A stretch of DNA of 64,000 nucleotides from Bacteroidota bacterium (GTDB lineage Bacteria > Bacteroidota > Bacteroidia > Flavobacteriales_D > Sanyastnellaceae). The notes under the pieces are model-generated. The model did no database searches. It saw only the letters and a list, made by a program, of their open reading frames with translations, and had not been told where the DNA came from. A program made the position numbers and the translations under genes. Where the stretch lies: contig NVXE01000001.1 of NCBI GenBank assembly GCA_002746975.1, positions 155,302-219,301 of the forward strand, read 5' to 3'. Below, piece by piece: positions 45,282-55,089 of the stretch; positions within the stretch are counted from its first letter, which is position 1, and each line of letters opens with the position of its first letter.

Positions 45282-46457
45282 ATGTCTAACTGGGCGAACA
45301 TAATTCGAGACAAAATCGAAGGAGATAAGGTCATCTGGATGGTGGCTCTAATTCTTAGTGTCTGCTCCATTATTTCCGTGTACGGTTCTGTTTCCTCACT
45401 TGTGTATAAAGCTCACGGCAAATCGTTGGGAATTTTATTTAAACAAAGTGCATTATTGGTTGTAGGGTTTGGTATTATGTATGCAATTCACAAAGTGCAT
45501 TATAAATATTTTGCTCGACTTGCAAATGTGTTATTAGTTTTTGCAATTATTGCTTTAGTTCTGACATTGATTTTCGGAGCTGACATAAATGAAGCTCGTC
45601 GATGGCTTAAAGTTCCATTTATAGGTTTAACCTTACAAACATCTGATTTAGCCAAAGTCGCGATAGTTGTATGGTTAGCAAAAGAACTTCATGTGAGGCG
45701 AGAAAAACTAGACGACTTCAAAGGGGAAGTAGTCCCCATGCTTATCAGAATATTAATCGTGTGCGGTTTAATTCTACCAGCCGATTTCTCTACTGCCGCA
45801 CTTCTAATTATGGTGTGTATAAGTATGCTATATATAGGCGGTGTACCATTCAAGGGTTTATTCTCAATTTTAGGTTTAATAATAGCATTTGGATTCACTA
45901 TTTATGGGGTGAGTAAAGCTGCGCCAAACCTGATACCGAGAAGCGAAACTTGGGTAAATCGCATAGAGCAATTTGTAGGTGGAAATGAAAACAATGAAAT
46001 TTCGAGTTCTGCCGATTACCAAATAGATCTCTCTCAGGTAGCTATCAACAGAGGAGGACTTCTACCATCAGGTCCAGGAACAGGCACGTGTAGGAATTTT
46101 CTTCCTCATCCGTATTCTGATATGATTTATGCGTTCATAATCGAAGAGTGGGGTTCTATTATAGGTGGGTTTGGATTACTACTTATGTACTTAATTCTGT
46201 TTTATAGGACTATTCACGCAGCTCGTAATTGCGATCGCCCTTTCGGGAGTTTTTTGGCAATGGGTTTGGGGCTATTGATAACTATTCAAGCGCTAATTAA
46301 TATGGGAGTTGCCGTTAGACTTCTTCCGACTACAGGTCAACCTCTACCATTAGTAAGCTTTGGTGGAACGTCCCTGATTTTTACTTTCATATCTATAGGA
46401 ATGATTTTGGCTGTGAGTAGATCGCCTTTTTTACCTAAAAACAAACAAGCGACTTAA
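45282..46457 (+). CDS. ftsW: septal peptidoglycan glycosyltransferase FtsW
   Basis: The 391-residue SEDS-family protein has about ten membrane helices. It has the SEDS signature near the C-terminus (RLLPTTGQPLPLVSFGGTSL), EARRWL in the second half of the membrane region, and a putative catalytic Asp in the large loop between helices 7 and 8. It polymerises septal glycan with FtsI. Its position between murD and murG is the classic dcw order. Confidence 0.95.
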   Translation: MSNWANIIRDKIEGDKVIWMVALILSVCSIISVYGSVSSLVYKAHGKSLGILFKQSALLVVGFGIMYAIHKVHYKYFARLANVLLVFAIIALVLTLIFGADINEARRWLKVPFIGLTLQTSDLAKVAIVVWLAKELHVRREKLDDFKGEVVPMLIRILIVCGLILPADFSTAALLIMVCISMLYIGGVPFKGLFSILGLIIAFGFTIYGVSKAAPNLIPRSETWVNRIEQFVGGNENNEISSSADYQIDLSQVAINRGGLLPSGPGTGTCRNFLPHPYSDMIYAFIIEEWGSIIGGFGLLLMYLILFYRTIHAARNCDRPFGSFLAMGLGLLITIQALINMGVAVRLLPTTGQPLPLVSFGGTSLIFTFISIGMILAVSRSPFLPKNKQAT

Positions 46458-46468
46458 AACACCCTATA

Positions 46469-47632
46469 GTGAAAATACAAAATGTACTTATTTCAGGTGG
46501 AGGAACAGGTGGTCACATCCACCCAGCTTTGGCAATAGCTGATGAAATAGCAAGACGAAATCCAAGTGTAAATATCAGGTTTGTAGGCGCGATAGGGCGT
46601 ATGGAAATGGAAAAAGTTCCAGCTGCAGGGTATGAAATCGAAGGGTTATGGATAACTGGAATTGAAAGGAAATTATTAAGCCTGAAAAATCTAAGTTTCA
46701 TCTTTAAGTTGATCTACAGTTTGATGAAATCAGGAAGACTTCTACGGAAATACAAACCTGAGATAGTTATCGGAGTGGGTGGTTTTGCTAGTGGGCCACT
46801 CCTTTATAGAGCTTCGAAAAAAGGAATTCCTACTCTTATTCAAGAACAAAACTCATTTCCCGGAATTACAAATAGAATTCTATCAAGTAAAGTAGATAAG
46901 ATTTGCGCAGGGTTTCCTGGTCTAGAAAGGTGGTTTCCTAAAGAACGAATTATCGAAACCGGAAACCCCTTACGCGATAGTGTGTTAAAGCTTTCGAGCA
47001 CAGAGCACACCCCCACGAACAATGAGGCTTCTTCACATTTCAAGCTAAGCAGCGAAAAACCTATCGTCTTTATAATGGGCGGGTCGCTTGGAGCTCTATC
47101 ATTAAATGAAGCAGTAAAAAATCTACTTAAATATTACTCAACTTTAGCGAATAGTGAAGACAGGGTACTCCCCTACTCAATAATTTGGCAATGTGGTTCA
47201 AGGTTTTTCGATGAGAACTCAAATTGGCTGAACGAGTTTAAAAATGACTACAAGGATATTGCGAAAGATGTAAAATGTTTGGGGTTTATAGATAGAATGG
47301 ATTTGGCATATGCCGCCTCAGACCTAATAGCAAGTAGAGCAGGCGCAATGTCCATATCTGAACTGGCCTTAGTCGCTAAACCTACCATTCTCATTCCATC
47401 ACCTCATGTATCTGAAGACCACCAAACAAAAAATGCTATCTCATTAGTCGATAGAGGTGGAGCTATTTTAATCAAAGATGATGAGGTGGGGCTTCAGTTA
47501 AGAGAAAAGTTAGAGGAATTATTATTTGATGAGGATTCTCGAGAGAAAATGAGCGTTGCATTAAAGTCAGCAGCTAGACCAAATGCTTCAATTGAAATTG
47601 TAGATGAAATAGAAAAACTTCTAGGAAAGTGA
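46469..47632 (+). CDS. murG: UDP-N-acetylglucosamine transferase MurG
   Basis: The 387-residue GT28 glycosyltransferase forms lipid II from lipid I. The N-terminal SGGGTGGHIHPALAIADE loop and the UDP-GlcNAc-binding region near SRAGAMSISELALVAKPTILIP are clear. The start is GTG at 46469 (MKIQNVLISGGGTGG), 11 bp after ftsW. The length exceeds the usual 355-365, mostly from an insertion around residues 178-195. murC follows after 1 bp. Confidence 0.95.
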   Translation: MKIQNVLISGGGTGGHIHPALAIADEIARRNPSVNIRFVGAIGRMEMEKVPAAGYEIEGLWITGIERKLLSLKNLSFIFKLIYSLMKSGRLLRKYKPEIVIGVGGFASGPLLYRASKKGIPTLIQEQNSFPGITNRILSSKVDKICAGFPGLERWFPKERIIETGNPLRDSVLKLSSTEHTPTNNEASSHFKLSSEKPIVFIMGGSLGALSLNEAVKNLLKYYSTLANSEDRVLPYSIIWQCGSRFFDENSNWLNEFKNDYKDIAKDVKCLGFIDRMDLAYAASDLIASRAGAMSISELALVAKPTILIPSPHVSEDHQTKNAISLVDRGGAILIKDDEVGLQLREKLEELLFDEDSREKMSVALKSAARPNASIEIVDEIEKLLGK

Positions 47633-47633
47633 A

Positions 47634-49013
47634 ATGAAGAATCCCCGAATAGCATACTTCTTAGGAGTCGGTGGGGCGGGAATGAGCGCTTTAGCACGTT
47701 ATTATTTAAAGGAGGGAGTTAAAGTCTATGGCTACGATAAAACCGAGACTGCATTAACTGAAACGTTAATCGAAGAGGGTGTTTCGATAACATACGATGA
47801 CTCTATACATAGCATCCCTAAAGAAATAGGTGTAGAAATAGGAGAACTCCTACTTGTAATTACACCTGCTATTCCTTCTAATCATCCTCACCTACTCGAA
47901 CTGATAAAAATAGGTCATACTCCTATAAAACGTGCCGAAATATTAGGGCGCATCACACAATCAAGACCTACTCTCGCAATTGCAGGAACCCACGGAAAAA
48001 CTACAACCACAGCGATTTTGGCACATATAATGGCTGGAACTTCTAAAGGTTGCAATGCATTTATCGGAGGAATAGCAGCATCGATAAAAAGCAATCTATA
48101 CTGGTCAGAGCATGCTGAATGGACTATTGTTGAAGCGGACGAGTTTGATAGAAGTTTTCACGCATTACACCCCACACATGCCGTTATTACCTCCTTAGAT
48201 CCAGATCATTTAGATATCTATGGAGATGAAAATAGCTTTATTAAAGCTTTCAAAATATTTAGTTCACAGGTAAAAGACATTGCAATAGTTCATCACGAAA
48301 TTTTTAATCACTTTAAGGACTTAAAAAACATAGAAACCTATGGAATAAAGGTAGGAGATAAAGAAATCACACACTTTCCTTCAGAAATTAAAAGAATAGA
48401 TGTTGGTTATGAATTCACATTAAACTTATCTAATGGAGAGGAAGTAGTAGAAAAGATCACTACTAACATGATGGGATTACACAACTTAGAAAACACTATT
48501 GCAGCTGCTGCTCTCGCACATAAAGCCGGTGTTTCATCAAATATCATCAAGGAAAGGATTGCAACATTTGAGGGTATTTATAGACGGTTTCAAATCCATA
48601 TTAAAACGGAAAAGCGTGTATATATTGACGACTACGCTCACCATCCTACTGAATTAAAAAAAACTATACAGGCAGTAAGAGAGCATTTTCCAGGCAGACA
48701 TCTTACTGTAATCTTTCAACCACATTTGTTTTCTAGGACTAAGGATCAAGAAGAGGGATTTTGCAAAGAGCTACGAAAAGTAGATAGATTGATTTTACTT
48801 CCGATTTATGCCGCAAGAGAAAATCCCATGCCTGGTTTCAATACACAATCTCTTTTTGAAAAGATATCGCACCCCCATGCAAATACATCGACGATAAATT
48901 CCATCTTCGATACCTTAAAGGCACATCCCGTGGACGTTCTTTTATCTGTAGGTGCAGGAGATATAGATTTACTCGTTTCCGACCTAAAGAAATGGACATC
49001 CATGGACGCTTAA
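47634..49013 (+). CDS. murC: UDP-MurNAc--L-alanine ligase MurC
   Basis: The 459-residue Mur ligase begins RIAYFLGVGGAGMSALA, the MurC N-terminal loop. Its ATP loop is AGTHGKTTTTA, with DEFDRSFHAL and DDYAHHPTELKKTI typical of MurC. It adds L-Ala to UDP-MurNAc, the first peptide step. Although its name comes first in the pathway, it sits late in the cluster, as in other bacteria. No ddl gene is fused or adjacent. ftsQ follows after 7 bp. Confidence 0.95.
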   Translation: MKNPRIAYFLGVGGAGMSALARYYLKEGVKVYGYDKTETALTETLIEEGVSITYDDSIHSIPKEIGVEIGELLLVITPAIPSNHPHLLELIKIGHTPIKRAEILGRITQSRPTLAIAGTHGKTTTTAILAHIMAGTSKGCNAFIGGIAASIKSNLYWSEHAEWTIVEADEFDRSFHALHPTHAVITSLDPDHLDIYGDENSFIKAFKIFSSQVKDIAIVHHEIFNHFKDLKNIETYGIKVGDKEITHFPSEIKRIDVGYEFTLNLSNGEEVVEKITTNMMGLHNLENTIAAAALAHKAGVSSNIIKERIATFEGIYRRFQIHIKTEKRVYIDDYAHHPTELKKTIQAVREHFPGRHLTVIFQPHLFSRTKDQEEGFCKELRKVDRLILLPIYAARENPMPGFNTQSLFEKISHPHANTSTINSIFDTLKAHPVDVLLSVGAGDIDLLVSDLKKWTSMDA

Positions 49014-49020
49014 AGCGATC

Positions 49021-49749
49021 ATGAAATCAACCACAGCAACAATCCTCAGCGTTTTCATCCTATTAGGATGCATACTCGTATTAGTAGGTTTTGCATCAGT
49101 TGATAACGAAGGAAAAAGGATTAACTCTATAGAAATAATTATTTCTGACGATGCAAATAGTCCTTTTTTAACCGAGTTAAGAGTTAGAGAACACCTCGAT
49201 ACTTTCGGAGCTATCATAGGAAAACTTGAAAAAAACGTTTCTTTACCTGAATTACATCACCACCTGATGTTAATTCCTTCCGTTAGAAAAGCCCATGTTT
49301 ATCCTACTTTAAATGGCCAAATTCATATTGAATTAACTCAACGCGAACCTCACGCAAGAATTCATACAGGAAAGGGTAGTGATTTTTACATAGATGAGCG
49401 CGGTAAAGTCATGGAGCTTGATCACCTGTACACAGCAAGAGTTCCTGTCATACATGCCGAGAGCTTAGAAGCAGCCCAGCCGGCAATTAGTTTTATTGAA
49501 AAGACGCGCAATGACAGGTTTTGGGATGCTCTCATAGACCAAGTCATAGTTAACTCTAAGGGGGAGCTTGAACTCATACCTCGCATAGGCTCAAGAATCT
49601 TCATAGGCAATGACCAAAATCCTGAAGATCAACGTCGAAATCTTATAACTTTCTATAGAGCACAAGTTAAAACCGGTAACTTAAAAAATTACTCGCGTAT
49701 CGATTTGAGCTATAAAGACCAAGTAATTGCAAAACGTTATACTTACTAA
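49021..49749 (+). CDS. ftsQ: cell division protein FtsQ
   Basis: The 242-residue bitopic protein has a short cytoplasmic tail, one membrane helix (about 7-25, ILSVFILLGCILVLVGFAS), and a periplasmic part with a weak POTRA-like region (about 40-110) and beta domain (IRIDLSYKDQVIAKRY at the end). The sequence diverges from proteobacterial FtsQ, but position between murC and ftsA and topology are decisive. FtsQ recruits FtsL/B and FtsWI to the septum. Confidence 0.88.
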   Translation: MKSTTATILSVFILLGCILVLVGFASVDNEGKRINSIEIIISDDANSPFLTELRVREHLDTFGAIIGKLEKNVSLPELHHHLMLIPSVRKAHVYPTLNGQIHIELTQREPHARIHTGKGSDFYIDERGKVMELDHLYTARVPVIHAESLEAAQPAISFIEKTRNDRFWDALIDQVIVNSKGELELIPRIGSRIFIGNDQNPEDQRRNLITFYRAQVKTGNLKNYSRIDLSYKDQVIAKRYTY

Positions 49750-49771
49750 TCCAATATCTAAAACCTAAGTA

Positions 49772-51064
49772 ATGGAAAACGAAACACAGAACCACGAACC
49801 TGAAATATTAGTAGGATTAGATATCGGTACTACGAAAATAGCTTGCTTTGTGGGACAGCGCAACGAGCATGGGAAAATCGAAATTCTAGGATACGGAAAA
49901 AGTGATTCCGTAGGAGTAACGAGAGGTGTAGTATCTAATATCGAGAGAACTGTATCTTCAATCAAGTTAGCCGTTAAGGCCGCAGAAGAAAATTCTGGGA
50001 TTGAGATTAAGGTTGTTAACGTAGGTATTGCTGGACAGCATATAAAGAGCTTACAACACAGAGGTATGATTACGCGAGAGAATTTAGATGATGAAATTCG
50101 CCAATCGGATATTAATGCCCTTATTGAAGATATGCGTCGTTTGGTTATGCCTCCTGGAGCACAGATTTTACATGTACTTCCTCAAGAGTTTACTGTAGAT
50201 AGCGAACCTGGAATAAAAGATCCTGTGGGAATGTCGGGGGTAAGATTAGAAGCGAACTTTCACATTATTACCGGGGATATCGCAGCTGCTAGAAATATCT
50301 ACAAATGTATTTCAAAAGCCGGGCTAGAAATAGACCAACTCGTTTTAGAACCTCTTGCCTCATCTTCATCCGTATTAACAGAAGAGGAAAAAGAGGCTGG
50401 TATTGCTCTAGTTGACATAGGTGGAGGAACTACTGATATTGCTATTTTCCAAGATGGAATAATTCGTCATACAGCCGTTATACCATTCGGGGGCAAGGTC
50501 ATTAGCTCGGATATTAGTAAAGGATGTAACATTATGAGCAAGCAAGCTGAAATTCTTAAGTGTAAATTTGGATCTGCTTTAGCACAAGAGATGAGTACAA
50601 ATGAACTTGTCTGTATCCCAGGTCTTACTGGTCGTAAACCTAAAGAAATCTCGCTTCGAAATCTCGCTAACATTATCGAAGCTCGTATGGTAGAGATTAT
50701 TGAACACGTACATTATGAAATCAAAGCTTCTGGTTTAGGTGATCAATTAATCGGTGGAATTGTAGTCACTGGAGGAGGAAGTCAACTAAGACACATCACT
50801 CAACTATTTCAATACCATACTGGTTTGGACTGTCGAGTAGGTTACCCAAATGAACATTTACAAGAATCGCCAACAGAAACAAATATCCCTTCATTCTCAA
50901 CTGGAGTAGGACTTGTTATTAGAGGCTCCGAAGAAAGTGTTAGAAATAATAATGATACTCAGAGTGCGCCTACTAGAAGAAAAGAAAAAAGAAACTTGAT
51001 GGACGACTTTAAAAAGAACATTCGAGAATGGTTCGAGAAAGAAGAAGAAGAAAATCAGCATTAG
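49772..51064 (+). CDS. ftsA: cell division protein FtsA
   Basis: The 430-residue actin-like ATPase has the phosphate loops VGLDIGTTKIACFVG and VDIGGGTTDIAIF and the adenosine motif VVTGGGSQL. Its C-terminal end (MDDFKKNIREWFEKEEEE) is a predicted amphipathic helix that attaches FtsA, and through it FtsZ, to the membrane. The charged linker before it (about 390-410) is typical. ftsZ starts 24 bp downstream. Confidence 0.96.
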   Translation: MENETQNHEPEILVGLDIGTTKIACFVGQRNEHGKIEILGYGKSDSVGVTRGVVSNIERTVSSIKLAVKAAEENSGIEIKVVNVGIAGQHIKSLQHRGMITRENLDDEIRQSDINALIEDMRRLVMPPGAQILHVLPQEFTVDSEPGIKDPVGMSGVRLEANFHIITGDIAAARNIYKCISKAGLEIDQLVLEPLASSSSVLTEEEKEAGIALVDIGGGTTDIAIFQDGIIRHTAVIPFGGKVISSDISKGCNIMSKQAEILKCKFGSALAQEMSTNELVCIPGLTGRKPKEISLRNLANIIEARMVEIIEHVHYEIKASGLGDQLIGGIVVTGGGSQLRHITQLFQYHTGLDCRVGYPNEHLQESPTETNIPSFSTGVGLVIRGSEESVRNNNDTQSAPTRRKEKRNLMDDFKKNIREWFEKEEEENQH

Positions 51065-51088
51065 TCACCACCTTAAAAAAAAATCACT

Positions 51089-52675
51089 ATGGAATTTGCA
51101 CTACCTAAATCATCTAACAATCCGATAAAAGTAATCGGAGTTGGAGGCGGCGGATCTAATGCTGTCAACACAATGTTCGAACAAGGAATTAAAGGTGTGG
51201 ACTTTATCGTCTGCAATACAGACGCTCAAGCTCTTGATGTCAGTCCTGTTCCTTTAAAAGTTCAGCTGGGCTCAACATTAACTGCAGGGCAGGGTGCTGG
51301 ATCTATTCCTGAAGTGGGAATGAACGCAGCAATAGAAAACCTTGAGGATCTAACAAACCTACTAGGAGCTGATACAAAAATGGTGTTCGTAACTGCCGGT
51401 ATGGGAGGAGGAACGGGCACTGGAGCAGGACCTGTAATTGCAAAAGCTTGCCGCGATTTGGGCATCTTAACAGTGGGTATCGTAACAATTCCATTTAAGT
51501 TTGAAGGAAAAAAGCGATCTACTCAAGCAGACAGCGGTCTTAAAAACATGCGTGATGCAGTAGATACTTTACTAGTAATCCGTAATGACAAACTTCGTGA
51601 ATTATACGGAAATCAAACATTGCGGAAAGCATTCAAAAATGCTGACCAAGTACTTTGTATTGCAGCAAAAGGTATAGCGGAAGTAATCACACGGATAGGA
51701 GAAATAAACGTTGATATGAACGACGTCAACACTGTGATGAGACAAAGCGGGAATGCCATAATGGGGTCTGGGATGGCGTCAGGTGAAGGTCGATCTAAAA
51801 AGGCTGTTATTACAGCACTTGAAAGCCCACTATTGAACGATAATGACATTACTGGAGCTAAGCATGTTCTATTAAACATTACAGTTGGAAGTGAAGACAT
51901 CCTAATGGATGAAATAATGGAAATTACTGATTACATACAAGATGCTGCAGGACAAAACGCTGAGGTAATTTGGGGGTACGCTTTAGATGAAGAATTAGAA
52001 GAGGAAATTTGCATTACTGTAATAGCTACTGGATTTGAAGCTCATGAGGTTCAGACAGGATCTGAGCCAGTAGAGAAGAAGGTTATAACTTATGATTTGG
52101 GAGATGAATCACAAGAAATAACAACTCCTGTAAATAGAGCAATAAACCCAACAAATACAAGCGAGGAACAAATAGAAAATAAGGAAGTAGGAAATGACGA
52201 ACCCTACATAGTAAGTTCTAGTGAACAGGATTACTCCGACTTATTTAATACTTCTCCAGAAACAGCTGAGCCAGAGGCGTTAAAAGATAATGCGGAAGGT
52301 GAAATCGTCATCCACAATCTTGATGATGCACCCTTAGATACCACCCCTACTAACTCGTTTAGTTCACCTTCGAACAATGACGCTTTCTTGAATTTAGATA
52401 TCGAAAATAAAAACAAGAATGCCTTCGCAGAACGTCAAAGGCAAACTAAGAGGGCTTTGAATGACGTAAATATGAAACTTATGCTTCCTGGAAGGATTTC
52501 TGATTACGAAAACGAACCAGCTTACAAGCGTAGAGATATAATTTTAGACGAGGTCACACATTCGTCTAAGTCAAGTGTAAGTAGGTTTTCTATAAACGAA
52601 GAAATTGATGAAAATGGAGAGCGTAGAATCGAACTACGAGACAATAATCCATTTCTTCACGATAACGTAGATTAA
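51089..52675 (+). CDS. ftsZ: cell division GTPase FtsZ
   Basis: The 528-residue tubulin homologue has GVGGGGSNAVNTM, the GTP-binding signature GGGTGTGAGPV (about 107-117) and the T7-loop region NVDMNDVNTVM, which completes the neighbouring subunit's GTPase site. After about residue 330 there is a long, disordered, acidic linker, and the protein ends in a conserved tail LRDNNPFLHDNVD of the Bacteroidota type, which binds FtsA and other partners. Its stop shares one base with the yqeY start. Confidence 0.97.
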   Translation: MEFALPKSSNNPIKVIGVGGGGSNAVNTMFEQGIKGVDFIVCNTDAQALDVSPVPLKVQLGSTLTAGQGAGSIPEVGMNAAIENLEDLTNLLGADTKMVFVTAGMGGGTGTGAGPVIAKACRDLGILTVGIVTIPFKFEGKKRSTQADSGLKNMRDAVDTLLVIRNDKLRELYGNQTLRKAFKNADQVLCIAAKGIAEVITRIGEINVDMNDVNTVMRQSGNAIMGSGMASGEGRSKKAVITALESPLLNDNDITGAKHVLLNITVGSEDILMDEIMEITDYIQDAAGQNAEVIWGYALDEELEEEICITVIATGFEAHEVQTGSEPVEKKVITYDLGDESQEITTPVNRAINPTNTSEEQIENKEVGNDEPYIVSSSEQDYSDLFNTSPETAEPEALKDNAEGEIVIHNLDDAPLDTTPTNSFSSPSNNDAFLNLDIENKNKNAFAERQRQTKRALNDVNMKLMLPGRISDYENEPAYKRRDIILDEVTHSSKSSVSRFSINEEIDENGERRIELRDNNPFLHDNVD

Positions 52676-53130
52676 TGAGCTCAGTACAATCACAAATAAC
52701 GGACGGCATCAAAGATGCAATGCGTTCTAAAGATAAAATAAGGCTTGCTACATTGCGAGATGTAAAGTCTAAGTTTATGCTCGAATTATCTAAACCGGGA
52801 GCTTCTGAAGAAGTAAAGGATGAAGATGCAATAAAGATTATCAGCAAGCTACATCGCCAAAGAGTAGATACCTCTGAAGTTTATAAAGAACAAAACAGAG
52901 AAGATTTAGCCGTTGATGAATTAGCTCAAGCCGAGATTCTAGCAGAATTTCTACCTAAAGCACTTTCCGAATCTGAAATAGAATCGAAAGTTGCCGAAAT
53001 AATAGAGCAAACTGGCGCATCTGGAATGGGAGATATGGGACGAGTAATGGGCATGGCTTCAGCTGCTATGGCTGGCCGTGCTGATGGAAAAGTCATCTCA
53101 GGATTTGTTAGAAACCAGTTACTTAAGTAG
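52675..53130 (+). CDS. yqeY: GatB/YqeY domain protein
   Basis: The 151-residue protein is a stand-alone YqeY domain, related to the tRNA-binding tail of GatB. The pattern RLATLRDVKSKF, VDELAQAEILAEFLPKALSE and MGRVMGMASAAMAGRADG is characteristic. Its function is not established, though tRNA interaction is suspected from the family. It is coupled to ftsZ through TAATG, a common placement in this phylum, and overlaps convergently by 12 bp with the gene at 53119. Confidence 0.92.
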   Translation: MSSVQSQITDGIKDAMRSKDKIRLATLRDVKSKFMLELSKPGASEEVKDEDAIKIISKLHRQRVDTSEVYKEQNREDLAVDELAQAEILAEFLPKALSESEIESKVAEIIEQTGASGMGDMGRVMGMASAAMAGRADGKVISGFVRNQLLK

Positions 53131-54138
53131 TATCCGTAATTCTATTCCTGAGGCTGTAGAGTTGAGGAACCCCTTCCCCACCACTCTATAGTTATTCGCG
53201 TTTACTACTTGTTCTATCCATATAGAGTTTCCTAAGGCTCTAGACCAAAACAGACCTATATACCATCCCGGAACATCTTTTTTAGGTTCCTTTTCAATTC
53301 CTAATTCTGCCATTAATGGTATGGACACCCACCGAAATCGACCCAAGTATACTTCATAATCACGCTCACCATAATCACCTGAGGTAGATCCATTTACGAA
53401 TGCATCTGAGGGCATTAATTCAAGGCCTAAGCCAACAGCAGAAGTAACGAAATAGCCTAATCCTAAAGGGACTCTTGTTTCTGCCATAAATGGAATTTTA
53501 TACCCCACAGATCTCAATAAGTGAATCGTATCTGAGGTAGTAATCGCCAAGGTGTCATTAAAATAATTTATTTCTACGGAGTAATTTTTTCTATACCAAA
53601 GAACTCCAGTCCCCAAAGTCCAGTTCTTATTAAGTCTATACTGCATTCTAACCCCGAATTCCTGACCAATTTTAGGTATCCAAATAGCCGATAATCCATC
53701 TGTAGAGAACTCTTGTGGTTCAGCCCCCACTATCTGCAAGGGAGTGATTAGTCTTGTTTGGACTGCAAGTTCCCAATTATCATTATCCCCAACATACTGG
53801 CCATAAGCTTTATGAGACATCGCCCCTAAAATAGCAAGTGCGAGAAAAGTACCCGTAATAATTAAAATCGTCCATCTAAGAATCCGAGAGGGAATAAAAG
53901 GAGATCTAATCTTAGCGTGCAATAAATTATTCTCACGCAAAGCCTCAGAAAAATGAGTTCTAGGAACTCCAAATAGATATTTCGCCCCGTACTCTAATTC
54001 ATCATCAACACTGTGTTCAAACGGAATACTTTTATGCGACAGGGCATCTAAATACATATCGCTATGACTCTTCTCTTTGAATGAAAAGACATAGTACCTA
54101 TTATCACCTGGATGAATGAAATAATTAGTCCAACGCAT
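53119..54138 (-). CDS. conserved small-protein domain fused to outer-membrane barrel
   Basis: The 339-residue protein has two parts that normally do not occur together. Residues 1-85 form a soluble domain (YFIHPGDNRYYVFSFKEKSH, KYLFGVPRTHFSEAL, HAKIRSPFIPSRILRW) resembling a small membrane protein family of Flavobacteria with one C-terminal helix. A hydrophobic helix follows (about 90-107, TILIITGTFLALAILGA), then SHKAYG-QYVGDN, a good signal-peptidase site. The rest (about 115-339) looks like an outer-membrane barrel, ending in ELRILLK. Either the helix works as a late signal peptide or the barrel part is mis-assigned. No internal start with its own signal peptide was found. Its stop overlaps yqeY by 12 bp. 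Confidence 0.7.
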   Translation of the reverse strand: MRWTNYFIHPGDNRYYVFSFKEKSHSDMYLDALSHKSIPFEHSVDDELEYGAKYLFGVPRTHFSEALRENNLLHAKIRSPFIPSRILRWTILIITGTFLALAILGAMSHKAYGQYVGDNDNWELAVQTRLITPLQIVGAEPQEFSTDGLSAIWIPKIGQEFGVRMQYRLNKNWTLGTGVLWYRKNYSVEINYFNDTLAITTSDTIHLLRSVGYKIPFMAETRVPLGLGYFVTSAVGLGLELMPSDAFVNGSTSGDYGERDYEVYLGRFRWVSIPLMAELGIEKEPKKDVPGWYIGLFWSRALGNSIWIEQVVNANNYRVVGKGFLNSTASGIELRILLK

Positions 54139-54212
54139 TTATCTAATAACTTCGTTCGTATAAAATTTACTGTCAAACACTATAGAGCAAAGTTAAACCT
54201 CACATTTGTAAT

Positions 54213-55004
54213 ATGCAGACAATTCTTATCACAGGTGCTGGTTCAGGTATAGGAGCAGCCACAGCTAGGCTTTTATCAGACCAAACCGATACTCGAATAC
54301 TTCTAATAGGTCGTAATACAGACTCCTTAAACAAAGTTTTAGCTAGTTTAAAAAATCCAGAGATACATCTTGCGCAGAGTATAGATATTTCGAAACCAGG
54401 TATTTTGGACGATTTTCTATCAGATACCAGTACGAATTTAAAAGAACACCCATTAGTGTCAGTGTTTGCAAATGCGGGAATTGGAGCTCCTAACTTATAT
54501 GATCACAACAGCGGAGAAGATAGAGTTTGGGATGAAATCATCGGAATAAATCTCACAGGTACATATAGAACATGTATGGCTACAATTCCTTGGCTCCAGA
54601 AAGCAAAAGAAAGCGGATTTAAAACTCGTCATATAGTCATTACCTCAAGTGTCCTTTCGCGGTTCGGTGTCCCCACTCAACCAGCTTATGTCGCCTCTAA
54701 GACAGGTTTATTAGGACTTGTTAGAAGTCTTGCTACACAATATTCTAGAGAGGGGATTTTGATAAATGCGATAAATCCAGGATGGGTGAATACAGATATG
54801 GCAACTATTAGAATCAAAGAGATGGCAAACGAAGCTAATGTATCATATGAGGATATGCTTACGGTGCAAGAGTCTTATGTGACTACAGGAAAATTTAGTG
54901 AGCCAGAGGAAATAGGTGCATTAGTTAAATTTCTATTTTCTAATTCACAGGTATCAATAACTGGCCAAGCGATTGACATTAACGGGGGGGCCTGGATGGG
55001 ATAA
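54213..55004 (+). CDS. short-chain dehydrogenase/reductase (SDR)
   Basis: The 263-residue classical SDR has the NAD(P) loop TGAGSGIGAATA (residues 7-18), the NAGIG motif, the catalytic Ser in ITSSVLSRF, YVASK with the catalytic Tyr and Lys, and the NPGWVNTDM loop. The substrate cannot be inferred. A CACATTTG box 21 bp before the ATG resembles the -7 element at 7 of 8 positions. The gene stands alone and ends at a strong bidirectional hairpin terminator. Confidence 0.92.
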   Translation: MQTILITGAGSGIGAATARLLSDQTDTRILLIGRNTDSLNKVLASLKNPEIHLAQSIDISKPGILDDFLSDTSTNLKEHPLVSVFANAGIGAPNLYDHNSGEDRVWDEIIGINLTGTYRTCMATIPWLQKAKESGFKTRHIVITSSVLSRFGVPTQPAYVASKTGLLGLVRSLATQYSREGILINAINPGWVNTDMATIRIKEMANEANVSYEDMLTVQESYVTTGKFSEPEEIGALVKFLFSNSQVSITGQAIDINGGAWMG

Positions 55005-55040
55005 TTTATACAGAGCTTTATTTAAAAAAAACGCAATAAA

Positions 55041-55070
55041 AAAGCCCCGACAAATGTCGGGGCTTTCTTT
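55041..55070. terminator. bidirectional hairpin terminator
   Basis: AAAGCCCCGACA (55041-55052) pairs perfectly with TGTCGGGGCTTT (55055-55066), flanked by A-rich and T-rich tracts. It lies between the SDR gene and the convergent giant repeat gene and can stop transcription from both sides. Confidence 0.92.
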
Positions 55071-55089
55071 ATATAGAGTTTATCTATTC

